Notes under the pieces: generated by a model
What the model saw: the letters and a program-made list of their open reading frames with translations, nothing else
Database searches by the model: none
Told to the model about the DNA's origin: nothing
Part shown: positions 52,808-62,826 of the stretch, one piece after another
Numbering within the stretch: position 1 is the first letter of the stretch
Layout: each line of letters begins with the position of its first letter
From: JBKEDC01 sp047975205
Lineage (GTDB): Bacteria > Bacteroidota > Bacteroidia > Bacteroidales > Prolixibacteraceae
NCBI GenBank assembly: GCA_047975205.1
Contig: JBKEDC010000036.1
Span: 1-64,000, forward strand
Reading direction: 5' to 3'
DNA: 64,000 bases
Position numbers and translations under genes: made by a program

Positions 52808-52858
52808 TACCCGCATGAACACACTGTGAATATGTGTTCTTAGTGGGTGTTTTTTTAT
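52808..52858 (+). terminator. Likely terminator between zapA and rny
   Basis: Imperfect hairpin: ACCC/GGGT outer and GAACACA/TGTGTTC inner pairs, followed by GTTTTTTTA. Limited by the internal loop. Confidence 0.55.
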
Positions 52859-52888
52859 AAATAAAAACTACTAAATAATTAAACAGAG

Positions 52889-54442
52889 ATGGATATATTT
52901 TTGTATGTCGTAGTCGGTTTCGTTGGTGGTAGTGTGCTTTCTTATTTCATATGGGATAAAGCTCTCGGAGGAAAAAAGAAACGCATAATCGACGAAGCAG
53001 AGGTAGAGGCAAATGTGATTAAAAAAGATAAGATGCTGCAAGCAAAAGAAAAATTCTTGCAGTTAAAAACTGAGCATGAACAATACGTAAATGAAAAGAA
53101 TAGCAAAATAGCTTCACAAGAAAATCGAATCAAGCAAAAAGAAGCTACTATTCAACAAGGGCGAACAGAATTGCAACGCTCAGTAAAAGAATTTGAACAA
53201 GAAAAGAAAAAAACGGAAGTTCTTCAAGAAAAGTTAGATGCTAAAATTGTTGTTGTTCAACAAAAAGAAGATGGGCTCGAAAAAGTGCATAAACAACAAG
53301 TTGAGAAATTAGAGTCTCTTTCGGGGATTTCTGCAGACGATGCAAAAGCCCAACTAGTTGAATCGTTAAAGAATGAAGCTAAAACAGAAGCCATGTCATA
53401 TATTAATGATGTGATGGAAGAAGCTAAACAAACAGCGAATAAAGAGGCTAAAAAAGTTGTAGTGAAGACTATTCAACGTGTGGCTACTGAAACTGCAATT
53501 GAAAACTCTGTTACGGTTTTTCACATCGATAGTGATGAAATTAAAGGACGAATTATTGGTCGCGAAGGTAGAAATATTAGAGCTTTGGAAGCAGCAACAG
53601 GCATTGAGATTATCGTTGATGACACTCCGGAGGCTATTATTCTTTCCGGTTTCGATCCTGTGCGTAGAGAAATTGCTCGATTGGCTTTGCATCAACTAGT
53701 AACGGATGGACGTATTCATCCGGCACGTATTGAAGAAGTGGTGAATAAGGTTAAAAAGCAAATTGAAGAAGAAATTATTGAAACAGGTAAGCGTACAGCC
53801 ATCGATTTGGGAATTCACGGATTACATCCTGAACTTATCCGTATGGTTGGTCGCATGAAATATCGTTCATCATATGGACAAAATCTTCTGCAACACTCTA
53901 GAGAAGTCGCTAATTTGTGTGCTATTATGGCATCAGAACTTGGTCTGAATCCGAAATGGGCAAAACGAGCAGGATTGCTTCATGATATAGGTAAAGTTCC
54001 TGATGATGAACCGGAATTACCACATGCTGTATTTGGTATGAAACTAGCCGAGAAGTTTAAAGAAAAGCCAGATATTTGCAATGCAATCGGGGCTCACCAT
54101 GATGAAGTCGAAATGACATCTTTATTGGCTCCAATTGTTCAAGTATGTGATGCTATTTCCGGAGCTCGCCCCGGAGCTCGTCGTGAAATTGTTGAATCTT
54201 ATATTAAGCGTCTGAAAGCACTAGAAGATTTGGCACTTTCATATCCGGGAGTGGTTAAAACATATGCCATTCAAGCCGGACGCGAACTGCGTGTGATTGT
54301 TGGGTCAGATCAAATTTCAGATCAGGAAACAGAGAAACTGTCTTTTGATATTGCACAAAAAATTCAAGATGAAATGACTTATCCCGGTCAGGTTAAAATT
54401 ACAGTGATTAGGGAGATTCGTTCGGTGAATTATGCAAAATAA
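52889..54442 (+). CDS. rny: Ribonuclease Y
   Basis: Membrane-anchored endoribonuclease that starts mRNA decay. 517 residues. One N-terminal membrane helix ([19 protein letters not shown]), a long Lys/Glu coiled coil to about 200, a KH domain ([22 protein letters not shown]) and an HD domain with the metal pair [11 protein letters not shown] and the distal GAHHDEVE. The full family layout is intact. Strong terminator at 54467-54499. Confidence 0.97.
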   Translation: MDIFLYVVVGFVGGSVLSYFIWDKALGGKKKRIIDEAEVEANVIKKDKMLQAKEKFLQLKTEHEQYVNEKNSKIASQENRIKQKEATIQQGRTELQRSVKEFEQEKKKTEVLQEKLDAKIVVVQQKEDGLEKVHKQQVEKLESLSGISADDAKAQLVESLKNEAKTEAMSYINDVMEEAKQTANKEAKKVVVKTIQRVATETAIENSVTVFHIDSDEIKGRIIGREGRNIRALEAATGIEIIVDDTPEAIILSGFDPVRREIARLALHQLVTDGRIHPARIEEVVNKVKKQIEEEIIETGKRTAIDLGIHGLHPELIRMVGRMKYRSSYGQNLLQHSREVANLCAIMASELGLNPKWAKRAGLLHDIGKVPDDEPELPHAVFGMKLAEKFKEKPDICNAIGAHHDEVEMTSLLAPIVQVCDAISGARPGARREIVESYIKRLKALEDLALSYPGVVKTYAIQAGRELRVIVGSDQISDQETEKLSFDIAQKIQDEMTYPGQVKITVIREIRSVNYAK

Positions 54443-54466
54443 AAACAATTAGTTTTATCATAATTC

Positions 54467-54504
54467 AAAAGCCACAGAAATAAGAATTCTGTGGCTTTTT
54501 CTTT
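54467..54504 (+). terminator. Rho-independent terminator of rny
   Basis: 13-bp perfect arms 54467-54479 and 54487-54499 (AAAAGCCACAGAA), loop 7 nt, then a T-rich tail. The -7 element of the next gene (54504-54511) begins within that tail. Confidence 0.92.
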
Positions 54505-54511
54505 ATATTTG
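54504..54511 (+). promoter_or_regulatory. -7 element of the DUF4293 gene
   Basis: TATATTTG, exact consensus, 20 bp before ATG 54532, abutting the rny terminator. A -33 element would fall inside the terminator stem and is not visible. Confidence 0.45.
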
Positions 54512-54531
54512 CAACAACTAAGAAATAAATT

Positions 54532-54978
54532 ATGATACAAAGAATCCAAACACTTTATGTATTGCTATCGTCAATATTAATTGGCTTATTGTTCGCATTA
54601 CCATTTGCAGAGATTGCAGATGCAACAAATCAAATCTTTGAATTCAATGCCTTTGGCGTAGAAGGAAATGCCGGATTGCTGCAGAATGGTTGGGCCGTTT
54701 CTCTACTCATCGGAATTATTTTAATCCTACAAATAGTTGTTGTTTTCCTTTTCAAAAATAGAATCTTGCAAATGCGCATATTAACGTTCGTTATTTTACT
54801 TAGCTTGGGTTTAACCGGATTGCTCTTCTTTTTTGTGGTAAAGAGTTTTGACGATGCTACAATCAGTTATCAAATAACTATGTCATTTCCGATAATAGCT
54901 GCTATATTAGATTATTTAGCCATACGAGCTATTGGTAAAGATGAAGCCTTAATTAGATCAGTAGATAGGATACGTTGA
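54532..54978 (+). CDS. DUF4293 family membrane protein
   Basis: 148 residues, four membrane helices. The opening MIQRIQTLYVLLSSILIGLLFALPF is the recognisable mark of this Bacteroidetes family; the other helices are at about 60-80, 88-106 and 118-140. I recall it commonly lying near rny or rpoZ-type housekeeping genes in the phylum. Function unknown. Confidence 0.87.
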   Translation: MIQRIQTLYVLLSSILIGLLFALPFAEIADATNQIFEFNAFGVEGNAGLLQNGWAVSLLIGIILILQIVVVFLFKNRILQMRILTFVILLSLGLTGLLFFFVVKSFDDATISYQITMSFPIIAAILDYLAIRAIGKDEALIRSVDRIR

Positions 54979-54988
54979 GACTAAAAAC

Positions 54989-55031
54989 AGCTCTAATATA
55001 TTGCTCCTCCATATATATTAGAGCTATTTTT
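54989..55031. terminator. Bidirectional terminator between DUF4293 and the T9SS cargo gene
   Basis: 12-bp arms 54989-55000 and 55014-55025 (AGCTCTAATATA) with T-rich tails in both directions. It overlaps the stop codon of the minus-strand gene. Confidence 0.88.
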
Positions 55032-56295
55032 CCCTAAACAGATGGAAAAAACCTTGTTCTGCATGTTTTTTTCCGTCTCTTCCATATCCTTCCACCACAT
55101 AGTAATACACGCCGGGGCTGGCTAAATTCCCTCCAATCTTCCCATTCCAAGCAAATTCAGTACCATAGTCGTCATAAGCTCCTACATTGGAATTTTTTGT
55201 TTTAAACACGAGTTTTCCCCATCTATTGAAGATGCTAATGCTAATACTTTTCATAGAAGTATATTTTATCAGAAAGATATCATTATCACCGTCGCCATTG
55301 GGAGTGAAAAAGTTTGGAGCTTCTATATAAGAAGTATCTGCTACGATGTAATTATCTAGTTGTATCTCGTTGAAACAGGTGATATTATCAGTTGTTTTTG
55401 AGGCTTGTAATTTCACCATATAGTTTCCTGATGCTTCATATGTATATTGAATATCTTTTGAAGAAAAAACATCTATAATGCTATCTGATATTTCTCCAAA
55501 ATTAGCATACTCACTATTCATATCTTCAATACTTCTATAGATAAGCCATTCATAGTGATCGGCATTAGTAGATTCATTGGTGAATGTTACCATTAAAGGA
55601 GCATCTCCGCTCATTGGAGAGGCTGTAAACTTAGCACTTGGAATGATTGAACTATACTCTATGGAAGCTGATGAAGAACATTCATAGGAATCTGATATGG
55701 TAAGCGTATATATCGTGTTTTCAGCAGGAGGGTTCACAACGGTTGGTGATAATATAGAGCTGATATGATTACCGTTAGTTTCCCACTCAACTTGAATACC
55801 TTTGTTAAAACTTAACTCATTTCCTGTATGGATATCAATGTAATTAGGTGGAGCTTCGGTAAAGCTACCCTTAAGTTTAGTAAAGTCACAATCACAAGAG
55901 TCTATTGCTGCATGAACTTCATACCAATTATTAAATACCCAAGATTGATATTCTTCAGAAAAACTTGTACCGGAAATAATTACTTTATAGTTACCATCGG
56001 CAAGATTATTAATCTTGGATTCTGTAACACTGTTTTCAGATAGATAAGGGATGTACTCTAATGTAAACTCGTCTAATTTGTACCAACTAAAATTGGCCGT
56101 CTCGTGAGTTGATAATTGGGCTTTAAGCAGTCCTTTAGAAGCATCTTTTGTGGAGCAAAAGATATAAATATTATCTTGGGGTGCAGATTGATAATTTGTA
56201 GTTGTTTGACCGGAGGCAGTAGGAGCAATTATTTGTGCATTTACAGCTAGTGCGAAATATACAAGATAAGTCGTAATAATAAAAATCTTTAGCAT
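55024..56295 (-). CDS. PKD-domain protein with type IX secretion type-B sorting domain
   Basis: 423 residues. Signal peptide (IFIITTYLVYFALAVNAQ). Middle region of beta domains including a PKD-like repeat (KFTASPMSGDAPLMVTFTNES). The last 90 residues are the gliding-motility-associated CTD used by the type IX secretion system: FFTPNGDGDNDIFLI, IFNRWGKLVFKT and GVYYYVVEGYGRDGKKHAEQGFFHLFR. So it should cross the outer membrane and be displayed or released. T9SS components are not in the window. Cargo function unknown; PKD repeats suggest adhesion or glycan contact. Confidence 0.92.
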   Translation of the reverse strand: MLKIFIITTYLVYFALAVNAQIIAPTASGQTTTNYQSAPQDNIYIFCSTKDASKGLLKAQLSTHETANFSWYKLDEFTLEYIPYLSENSVTESKINNLADGNYKVIISGTSFSEEYQSWVFNNWYEVHAAIDSCDCDFTKLKGSFTEAPPNYIDIHTGNELSFNKGIQVEWETNGNHISSILSPTVVNPPAENTIYTLTISDSYECSSSASIEYSSIIPSAKFTASPMSGDAPLMVTFTNESTNADHYEWLIYRSIEDMNSEYANFGEISDSIIDVFSSKDIQYTYEASGNYMVKLQASKTTDNITCFNEIQLDNYIVADTSYIEAPNFFTPNGDGDNDIFLIKYTSMKSISISIFNRWGKLVFKTKNSNVGAYDDYGTEFAWNGKIGGNLASPGVYYYVVEGYGRDGKKHAEQGFFHLFREK

Positions 56296-56318
56296 AGATA
56301 AGATTTAGTGTTTATTTG

Positions 56319-56326
56319 CAAATCTA
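56319..56326 (-). promoter_or_regulatory. -7 element of the T9SS cargo gene
   Basis: Minus-strand TAGATTTG, exact consensus, 23 bp before the start at 56295; no clear -33. Confidence 0.4.
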
Positions 56327-56340
56327 CATAAATCTTATAA

Positions 56341-56376
56341 AAAAGAAAACCGCCAGTGTGTGAAGACTGACGGTTT
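56341..56376 (-). terminator. Terminator of rpsF-rpsR-rplI
   Basis: 11-bp stem with one G-U pair (arms 56347-56357 and 56366-56376) and an 8-nt loop, T-rich on the minus strand after it. Confidence 0.85.
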
Positions 56377-56426
56377 CATATGTTTGTTTGAAAAACGTTG
56401 TAATCTGTTATGTGTTTGAAATTTTT

Positions 56427-56873
56427 TTATTCAGATACAACTTCGAAGTTAAGATCTACAATAACTTCTCTATGCAACTTAATTTGTGCAGTGTATGAAC
56501 CAACTTCTTTTATCGATTCTTTAGGCAAGCGAATTTGTTTACGATCAAGTTCAAATCCTTTAGCATTGATTGCGTCAGCTAATTGGATCGTATTAACAGA
56601 ACCGAAAATTTTACCGCTTTCGCTAGCTTTTGCACCGATCTGGATTGCCATACCTTCGAATTTGGCAGCGAGAGTTCGAGCCTCTTCAATCAACTTGGCT
56701 TCTTTATGTGCACGTTGTTTGATATTTTCTGCTAAAATCTTTTTGGCTGAATCAGTAGCTATAATAGCCATTTTTTGAGGGACAAGATAGTTACGACCGT
56801 AACCTGCTTTTACATTAACAATATCGTTTTTGTGTCCCAAATTTTGAATATCTTCTAATAGTATTACTTCCAT
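56427..56873 (-). CDS. rplI: 50S ribosomal protein bL9
   Basis: 148 residues. N-terminal RNA-binding signature MEVILLEDIQNLGHKNDIVNVKAGYGRNYLVP, a long connecting helix, and a C-terminal domain ending in FEVVSE. Structural protein of the L1-stalk base. Last of the rpsF-rpsR-rplI operon, 15 bp after rpsR, followed by a terminator. Confidence 0.98.
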   Translation of the reverse strand: MEVILLEDIQNLGHKNDIVNVKAGYGRNYLVPQKMAIIATDSAKKILAENIKQRAHKEAKLIEEARTLAAKFEGMAIQIGAKASESGKIFGSVNTIQLADAINAKGFELDRKQIRLPKESIKEVGSYTAQIKLHREVIVDLNFEVVSE

Positions 56874-56888
56874 TATTCTCCGGTATTA

Positions 56889-57158
56889 TTATTTCAACAA
56901 ATCAGTAAGATATGGTAGCAATGCCAAATGACGTGCTCTTTTTACTGCTTTAGCTACTTTACGTTGGTATTTCAATGAAGTACCTGTAATACGACGAGGA
57001 AGAATTCTACCTTGCTCGTTCAAGAATTTCTTCAAGAATTCAGGATCTTTGTAATCCACATACTTGATTTTATTCTTTTTAAAACGGCAATATTTTTTCT
57101 TTTGAATCTCTACTGTCGGTGGAGTTAAGTATCTGATTTCACTTTGATTGTTTGCCAT
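56889..57158 (-). CDS. rpsR: 30S ribosomal protein bS18
   Basis: 89 residues. Core motif [35 protein letters not shown] is the bS18 signature (quoted here in parts: [16 protein letters not shown] and [16 protein letters not shown]). Binds 16S rRNA beside bS6. Two bp after the rpsF stop. Confidence 0.98.
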   Translation of the reverse strand: MANNQSEIRYLTPPTVEIQKKKYCRFKKNKIKYVDYKDPEFLKKFLNEQGRILPRRITGTSLKYQRKVAKAVKRARHLALLPYLTDLLK

Positions 57159-57160
57159 GA

Positions 57161-57511
57161 CTATTTCTCCTCTTTTTTAGCGTTTAACTTATTTCTTCTT
57201 TTTTCGCTATAAGCAACTGCGTATTTGTCTTGCTTGAAAGTTAAGAAACGAATAATACGCTCATCACGACGATACTGTAGCTCTAATTGTGCAACGAATT
57301 CCGGCTCTGCGGTAAATTCGAATAAATGATAGAACCCAGTGCTTTTCTTTTGAATTGGGTAAGCTAACTTACGTAGTCCCCAATTTTCTTCATTGACAAT
57401 CTCACCACCATTTTCGGTAATCAAGTCTTTGAATTTTGTTACCGCTTCCTTTATCTGAACATCAGATAAAACGGGAGTTGCAATGAAAACGGTTTCATAC
57501 TGGTTTTTCAT
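57161..57511 (-). CDS. rpsF: 30S ribosomal protein bS6
   Basis: 116 residues from ATG 57511 ([17 protein letters not shown]), the normal bS6 start; the frame open to 57568 would run through the promoter and leader. Motifs: [20 protein letters not shown] and [10 protein letters not shown]. Forms a dimer with bS18 on the 30S platform. First gene of the operon, with promoter and a leader hairpin upstream. Confidence 0.97.
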   Translation of the reverse strand: MKNQYETVFIATPVLSDVQIKEAVTKFKDLITENGGEIVNEENWGLRKLAYPIQKKSTGFYHLFEFTAEPEFVAQLELQYRRDERIIRFLTFKQDKYAVAYSEKRRNKLNAKKEEK

Positions 57512-57544
57512 AAAACTCTGTTTATTAATTATTAAAATATAGTA

Positions 57545-57562
57545 TTTCCCGACTTTTCGGGA
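57545..57562 (-). promoter_or_regulatory. rpsF leader hairpin, possible S6:S18 autoregulatory site
   Basis: TTCCCGA/TCGGGAA arms (57545-57551, 57556-57562) around a 4-nt loop, CCG-containing, just upstream of rpsF. Leaders that bind the S6:S18 complex through a CCG-bearing structure are known before rpsF in many bacteria. The simple stem seen here is only suggestive. Confidence 0.4.
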
Positions 57563-57565
57563 ATG

Positions 57566-57596
57566 CAAAAGTATAAATAATTATTTTTAATGCAAT
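57566..57596 (-). promoter_or_regulatory. Promoter of rpsF-rpsR-rplI
   Basis: Minus-strand TACTTTTG (57566-57573), exact -7 match, with ATTG (57593-57596) 19 nt upstream as a partial -33. The transcript would begin near the leader hairpin. Confidence 0.55.
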
Positions 57597-57639
57597 ACGT
57601 ATGACTGTTTTTTATTTTTCTTATCTAGGAGTAAGCTCA

Positions 57640-58626
57640 TTAGCTACCAATATTATAGGTTACAGACATCTGTTGTTGATTATCGATAGTTTGCCAATCT
57701 GCTAAATGAAATGACATATTGAATGTTGCTTTTATGCGTTTGTGTTCAATTAGGGTGAGAATAAAATCGGTTCTCATATAATTATTAGCTGTATAATAGC
57801 TATCTCCTGTTAATATATTGTGCCCACCTCCTATGTTAAGAGTATTTCTAACGGCTAATCTTTTCCATTGAAGGAAAATGGTACTTAAAAAACTGGAAGC
57901 AGATTCAAATCTATCAGATACACGGCGTTCTCTGTACTGGGAAGTAAAGAGTCCAACTTCAATGTAGAACTGATCTAATGCCACCATATTTGAAAAATCG
58001 TAACCTAAGTTTATATTTAAAGCTGTATTGTCAATAATGTGTTGTGAATCATCATGATTAGATGACAGTGCATAGTGATACATCATTAAGAAATTCTCTA
58101 CGTAAGCATTTCCTAGTCTAATAGTTCCGGATGTACCGGCCATGAATTGTTCTCGTTGATTGTTTAATTGTTTAGCTGTCCAATCGATGAAGACTAATTG
58201 GTTCCCCCAACTCCATTCATGTTGGGCTAAAGTACCTCCAATATTTGGATGATAATAGCTGATGGTATCAGTTAACATGGCTAGAGGAAAGTTTAGTAAA
58301 TCATATCTAGGAAACGCTCCAAAGAAGAACTGAGTACTGCCATTGTCAAATTTATAATAAGCTGTTACCTGTGGTTTGTTGTAATTAATATCTGTTCCAA
58401 ACTCATAAAAATGAGTTAAGCCGACACGAAGTGTATGTGTACTGTCTATAGTTGTACCTAGGGCAAAGCTAGCTCTTTCCCCGATAATAGTCTGAGGTCT
58501 GGCATATTGGGGAGAGAACTCGCGATTGTCACCAATTCCACGAAATTCAGCATCCCACTCGAATTTTTGGGCATTGGATACTAGAGATATAAGACATAGG
58601 ATCAAGAATAGTAATGTATTTTTCAT
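57640..58626 (-). CDS. Predicted outer-membrane beta-barrel protein
   Basis: 328 residues from ATG 58626 (MKNTLLFLILCLISLVSNAQ, clean signal peptide); the frame to 58641 adds five residues. The mature chain shows alternating strands with aromatic belts (THTLRVGLTHFYEFGT, STQFFFGAFPRYDLLN, FDWTAKQLN-type turns, LNIGGGHNILTG). No TonB box or lipobox. Not recognised as a named family; a porin-like or structural barrel is inferred. Lies between the ribosomal operon and odhB on the same strand, probably separately transcribed. Confidence 0.65.
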   Translation of the reverse strand: MKNTLLFLILCLISLVSNAQKFEWDAEFRGIGDNREFSPQYARPQTIIGERASFALGTTIDSTHTLRVGLTHFYEFGTDINYNKPQVTAYYKFDNGSTQFFFGAFPRYDLLNFPLAMLTDTISYYHPNIGGTLAQHEWSWGNQLVFIDWTAKQLNNQREQFMAGTSGTIRLGNAYVENFLMMYHYALSSNHDDSQHIIDNTALNINLGYDFSNMVALDQFYIEVGLFTSQYRERRVSDRFESASSFLSTIFLQWKRLAVRNTLNIGGGHNILTGDSYYTANNYMRTDFILTLIEHKRIKATFNMSFHLADWQTIDNQQQMSVTYNIGS

Positions 58627-58735
58627 CTGTGGTGTGTGCAATCGAAGTAAAAGGTGAAAATATCTTATTTTGATTTTTATAAAATGTGAGGCTCGAATAG
58701 AATATTTATTTTTTAATGAATATAAAGATTGAGAG

Positions 58736-59959
58736 TTATATCTCTAAAAGCAGCTCTTCCGGCTCCTTCCCATTGCTTAAAAGTGTTTGAGGGTGTTCAA
58801 GTAATGACTTAATTTTCACCAAGAAACCCACAGAATCTTTACCATCAATTAGTCGATGATCATAGCTTAGTGCAATATACATCATTGGACGAATTTCAAC
58901 TTTACCATTAACAGCAATTGGGCGTTCAACAATATTATGCATACCTAAGATTGCTGATTGGGGAGGATTAATAATTGGGGTAGATAGGAGAGAGCCGAAT
59001 GTACCACCATTAGTAATTGTAAATGTACCACCGGTGAGCTCTTCAATTGATATTCTTTTATTACGAGCTTTTTCTGCTAATTCTTTTATTTCCAGCTCAA
59101 TGCTCGGAATACCTTTTCTTTCACTGTCACGAACTATAGGAACCATTAATCCTTTTGGAGTTTGTACAGCAATGCCGATGTCAACATAACTAGGAGTAAT
59201 GATTTCATCACCGTCAATCATAGAATTAATAGTCGGATGGTATTGCATGGCAATAGCACAAGCTTTGGTAAAGAAGGACATAAAACCGAGCTTAAATCCG
59301 TGCTTTTCTATGAACTGGGTTTGATATTTTTTACGTAATTCCATAATGAAACTCATATCCACCTCGTTAAAAGTAGTGAGCATGGCTGTTTCATTTTTTA
59401 CTGCAACTAAGCGCTGACTCAGTTTTCGGCGAAGCATACTCATTTTAGCTCTACTTTCACAGCGTTCTTTCGCATGATTTTCAACAATAGGCTCCGGTAT
59501 GTTAGAATTTTGAAGAGCTAATTCAACCTCTTTTTTACCAATACGCCTTAATCCGTTAATTATGTCTTCTACCGATAAGTCATTTTTATAGAGCATTTCT
59601 TGAGCAACAGGAGTTACTTTAATATTGGGTTTGTTATCTTCAACTCCAATTTCTTCTGTGAGATTTTTTTCTTGAACTACAGCATTCTCTTTTGAGTCTG
59701 ATGTAATAGCCTCTTCCGAAGCTTTATCTGTATCAATGATACATACAATAGTACCAACAGCCACGGTATCTCCTTCTTCAACTTTAAAAATTACCTCTCC
59801 GCTTTCTTCAGCAACAAGAGTAAGGGTGGCTTTATCGGATTCTACTTCAGCAATTTCATCATTTTTATTTACAATGCTACCATTTTCTACAAGCCACCGT
59901 CCTAGTTCTACCTCCGTGATTGATTCGCCCGGAGTAGGGATTTTTATTTCGATTAACAT
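58736..59959 (-). CDS. sucB: Dihydrolipoyllysine succinyltransferase, E2 of 2-oxoglutarate dehydrogenase
   Basis: 407 residues. One lipoyl domain with Lys43 in [11 protein letters not shown], an acidic/Ala linker, a peripheral-subunit-binding domain ([18 protein letters not shown]) and the catalytic domain (from about 180) with the active-site His in [12 protein letters not shown]. Transfers succinyl to CoA in the TCA cycle. 14 bp downstream of the E1 gene. The E3 (lpd) gene is not in the window. Confidence 0.95.
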   Translation of the reverse strand: MLIEIKIPTPGESITEVELGRWLVENGSIVNKNDEIAEVESDKATLTLVAEESGEVIFKVEEGDTVAVGTIVCIIDTDKASEEAITSDSKENAVVQEKNLTEEIGVEDNKPNIKVTPVAQEMLYKNDLSVEDIINGLRRIGKKEVELALQNSNIPEPIVENHAKERCESRAKMSMLRRKLSQRLVAVKNETAMLTTFNEVDMSFIMELRKKYQTQFIEKHGFKLGFMSFFTKACAIAMQYHPTINSMIDGDEIITPSYVDIGIAVQTPKGLMVPIVRDSERKGIPSIELEIKELAEKARNKRISIEELTGGTFTITNGGTFGSLLSTPIINPPQSAILGMHNIVERPIAVNGKVEIRPMMYIALSYDHRLIDGKDSVGFLVKIKSLLEHPQTLLSNGKEPEELLLEI

Positions 59960-59973
59960 AGCTCTAATTTTAT

Positions 59974-62691
59974 TTAATTGGGGTTGAATATAGAATCTAA
60001 AATTTCTTTTAGTCGAGTGTTATGCAAGTGCATTAATCCTCCGGCAGGCGTTCCGCTTTCCGGACGAGAGATTAATTCTAAATTTAATTGAGGCAACTTC
60101 CTATTTATAAACGACCAAGCTCCCATATTTTCAGGTTCATCTTGTGCCCATATCCATTTTTTTACAGAAGCATATTTAGCTCTAATCTCCCGGAGTTGCA
60201 CTTTGGGAAGAGGATATAATTGTTCCATGCGAATGATTGCAATATTTTTGTAGTTATTATCTTGTTTTTCTTTGAGTAGATCATAATACAGTCTGCCGTA
60301 AGTGAGCACTACCTGCTGCACTTCTTCGGGCTTAGCTTCTGCATCATCAATGATAGTTTTAAAACTTCCATTGCTTAAATCATGTAAATTGGAATGCACC
60401 ATTGGGTGACGTAATAGGCTCTTAGGCGTAAAGATAATAAGTGGTAATTTTGATTTTAATTTAAGATGTCGACGTAACAAATGGAATAGGTTTGCCGGTG
60501 TAGTTGGAATTGCAATCTGTAGATTATTGTTTGCTGCGAGAGTTAAATAGCGTTCTATACGTGCTGATGAATGCTCTGGTCCTTGTCCTTCATATCCGTG
60601 TGGAAGAAACATAACGAGGTTATTCATGATTCCCCATTTTTCTTCGGAAGAAGAAATATACTGATCGTAGATAACCTGTGCAGTATTTGCAAAATCACCA
60701 AACTGAGCTTCCCATATAGTTAATGATTCCGGCTGGGCTAGTGCATATCCATATTCGAAACCAAGTACCCCATATTCGGAGAGCAATGAATTATAAGCGT
60801 GAAAATCGGGTTGATCTTTGGCAATATTTTTAAGTGGAAAATATTTTTTATCGGTATCTTCCACAACAAAGGCGGCATGCCTATGAGCAAAAGTTCCTCG
60901 CTCACAGTCTTGCCCACTTAAACGCACCGGATGTCCTTCATCAATTAAGCTGGCATAAGCTAAGAGTTCACCCATTGCCCAATCCAACTTGTTACTCTCA
61001 AGCATAAGCTTCCTATCAGAAATAATACGATTCACTTTCTTGAAAAATTTTACATCTTTAGGAAGAGTGGTGATACGCCGTCCTAAATCCAGTAATTTTT
61101 CTTGAGAAACGGTAGTATCAATACATTCATCGAAATCAATTTGAGATGGAGCACTATATCCTGCGTATTCATCGACTAAGAAACTGCGTATCTTTAATTT
61201 TTCTATCTTTTCCGATTCTAGAAACTGTTGCTCTAGTTCATTGTCAAAGTTTATAATTCGCTGCTTACAATCTACAGTCTGCATTACATCTAGCTCAATG
61301 AGCTTTGCCATATAAATATCTCTCGGATTTTTATGTCGAGTAATGGCATCATATAGCAGAGGTTGGGTAAAACGAGGCTCATCTCCCTCATTGTGTCCAT
61401 ATTTTCTATAACAAAGAATATCAATGAATACGTCTGAATTAAATTTTTGGCGAAATTCCATAGCCAATTCAATGGTGTAAATTAAAGCTTCAACATCATC
61501 ACCATTAACATGAAATACAGGACACCTAGTTACCTTTGCTACATCAGTGCAATAAGTGCTTGAGCGAGCATCGAGATAATTGGTAGTAAACCCTACTTGA
61601 TTGTTAATTACCAAATGGATAGTTCCACCGGTTTTATAGCCATCAAGTTGAGACATTTGTACAACTTCATATACCACACCTTGAGCTGCAATAGCTGCAT
61701 CACCGTGTATAATAATGGGAGCAAGTTTCGAGTAGTCGCCACCATAATTAGCATCAATCTTAGAACGAGCCATTCCTTCAGTAACAGCTCCAACAGTTTC
61801 TAAATGCGATGGATTAGGCAATAAACTGAGTTTGATATTTTTACCGGAGTCCGTTTGTATTGTATTTTCAAAACCTAAATGGTATTTAACGTCACCCATA
61901 GAAATATCGGCTTCATATGCTGTGCCGTAAAACTCTTTAAATATTTCTTTATAGGGTTTATCCATGATGCTACCTAAGACATTTAGCCTTCCTCGATGAG
62001 CCATACCAATAACAAACTCTTCGATACCTAGCTCTGCACCACGTTCAATGATATGATCAAGTGCCGGAATTAGGCTTTCTGCTCCTTCAAGAGAAAAACG
62101 CTTTTGTCCTACAAACTTTTTGTGAATAAAACTTTCAAATCCAACAGCTATTTTAAGGTGGTAGAATATATGCTTTCGTTCTTCATCGGTAAAGTATTTT
62201 GCGTTTTTAGAGCCTTCCATCCGTCCTTTTAACCAAGATAGAACTTCAGGATGACGAATATACATAAACTCTACGCCAACCGAGCTGCAATAGGTTTCTT
62301 CAAGATGGGAGATGATGTTACGTAAAGAAGTTTTTCCAATGCCGATGTTATTTCCGGCTTCAAACTCCAAATCAAGATCATTTTCATCTAAATTAAAGTT
62401 AGTAATAGCTAATGTGGGTGTATATTTCCGGCGAGTACGTACCGGATTAGTCTTTGTAAATAAATGTCCGCGTTGTCGGTATGCGTTTATCAGATTGATT
62501 ACCGAGAACTCTTTGTTAATGTTCTCACTGGTAAAATTAACTGAATTGTCATAATTAGTGCGGGCCAAATCGAATCCTTGAAAGAAAAACTTCCAACTGT
62601 CCTCTACTGAACCGGGACTTTTTAGATATTCTTGATACAGCTCTTCAATAGCTGCAATTCCTTGGTTTCCTACTTGCGAATTTTTGTCCAT
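59974..62691 (-). CDS. sucA: 2-oxoglutarate dehydrogenase E1 component
   Basis: 905 residues. N-terminal region typical of E1o ([27 protein letters not shown]). TPP site: [33 protein letters not shown] and [11 protein letters not shown]-terminal pyrimidine domain with [18 protein letters not shown]. Decarboxylates 2-oxoglutarate and reductively succinylates the lipoyl of E2. Forms an operon with sucB. Its presence points to an oxidative TCA cycle with gltA-icd-acn at 0.9-5.8 kb. Confidence 0.96.
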   Translation of the reverse strand: MDKNSQVGNQGIAAIEELYQEYLKSPGSVEDSWKFFFQGFDLARTNYDNSVNFTSENINKEFSVINLINAYRQRGHLFTKTNPVRTRRKYTPTLAITNFNLDENDLDLEFEAGNNIGIGKTSLRNIISHLEETYCSSVGVEFMYIRHPEVLSWLKGRMEGSKNAKYFTDEERKHIFYHLKIAVGFESFIHKKFVGQKRFSLEGAESLIPALDHIIERGAELGIEEFVIGMAHRGRLNVLGSIMDKPYKEIFKEFYGTAYEADISMGDVKYHLGFENTIQTDSGKNIKLSLLPNPSHLETVGAVTEGMARSKIDANYGGDYSKLAPIIIHGDAAIAAQGVVYEVVQMSQLDGYKTGGTIHLVINNQVGFTTNYLDARSSTYCTDVAKVTRCPVFHVNGDDVEALIYTIELAMEFRQKFNSDVFIDILCYRKYGHNEGDEPRFTQPLLYDAITRHKNPRDIYMAKLIELDVMQTVDCKQRIINFDNELEQQFLESEKIEKLKIRSFLVDEYAGYSAPSQIDFDECIDTTVSQEKLLDLGRRITTLPKDVKFFKKVNRIISDRKLMLESNKLDWAMGELLAYASLIDEGHPVRLSGQDCERGTFAHRHAAFVVEDTDKKYFPLKNIAKDQPDFHAYNSLLSEYGVLGFEYGYALAQPESLTIWEAQFGDFANTAQVIYDQYISSSEEKWGIMNNLVMFLPHGYEGQGPEHSSARIERYLTLAANNNLQIAIPTTPANLFHLLRRHLKLKSKLPLIIFTPKSLLRHPMVHSNLHDLSNGSFKTIIDDAEAKPEEVQQVVLTYGRLYYDLLKEKQDNNYKNIAIIRMEQLYPLPKVQLREIRAKYASVKKWIWAQDEPENMGAWSFINRKLPQLNLELISRPESGTPAGGLMHLHNTRLKEILDSIFNPN

Positions 62692-62826
62692 CTTTTGGGG
62701 CGATTATTACGAATTGCAAGATTAATAAATTCCGTTGAACTTGTCCTTTTTTTTATCAAAAATTACACAAATCATCGCGGTTTAGACATAGAATAATTGC
62801 AGATAACTACTCTTTGAAAAATCTGA

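Noticed and set aside
52796..52888. Possible 6S RNA (ssrS) after zapA, as in enterobacteria
   Set aside because: The gap is only 93 nt, far too short for the roughly 180-nt RNA, and it fits a terminator hairpin.
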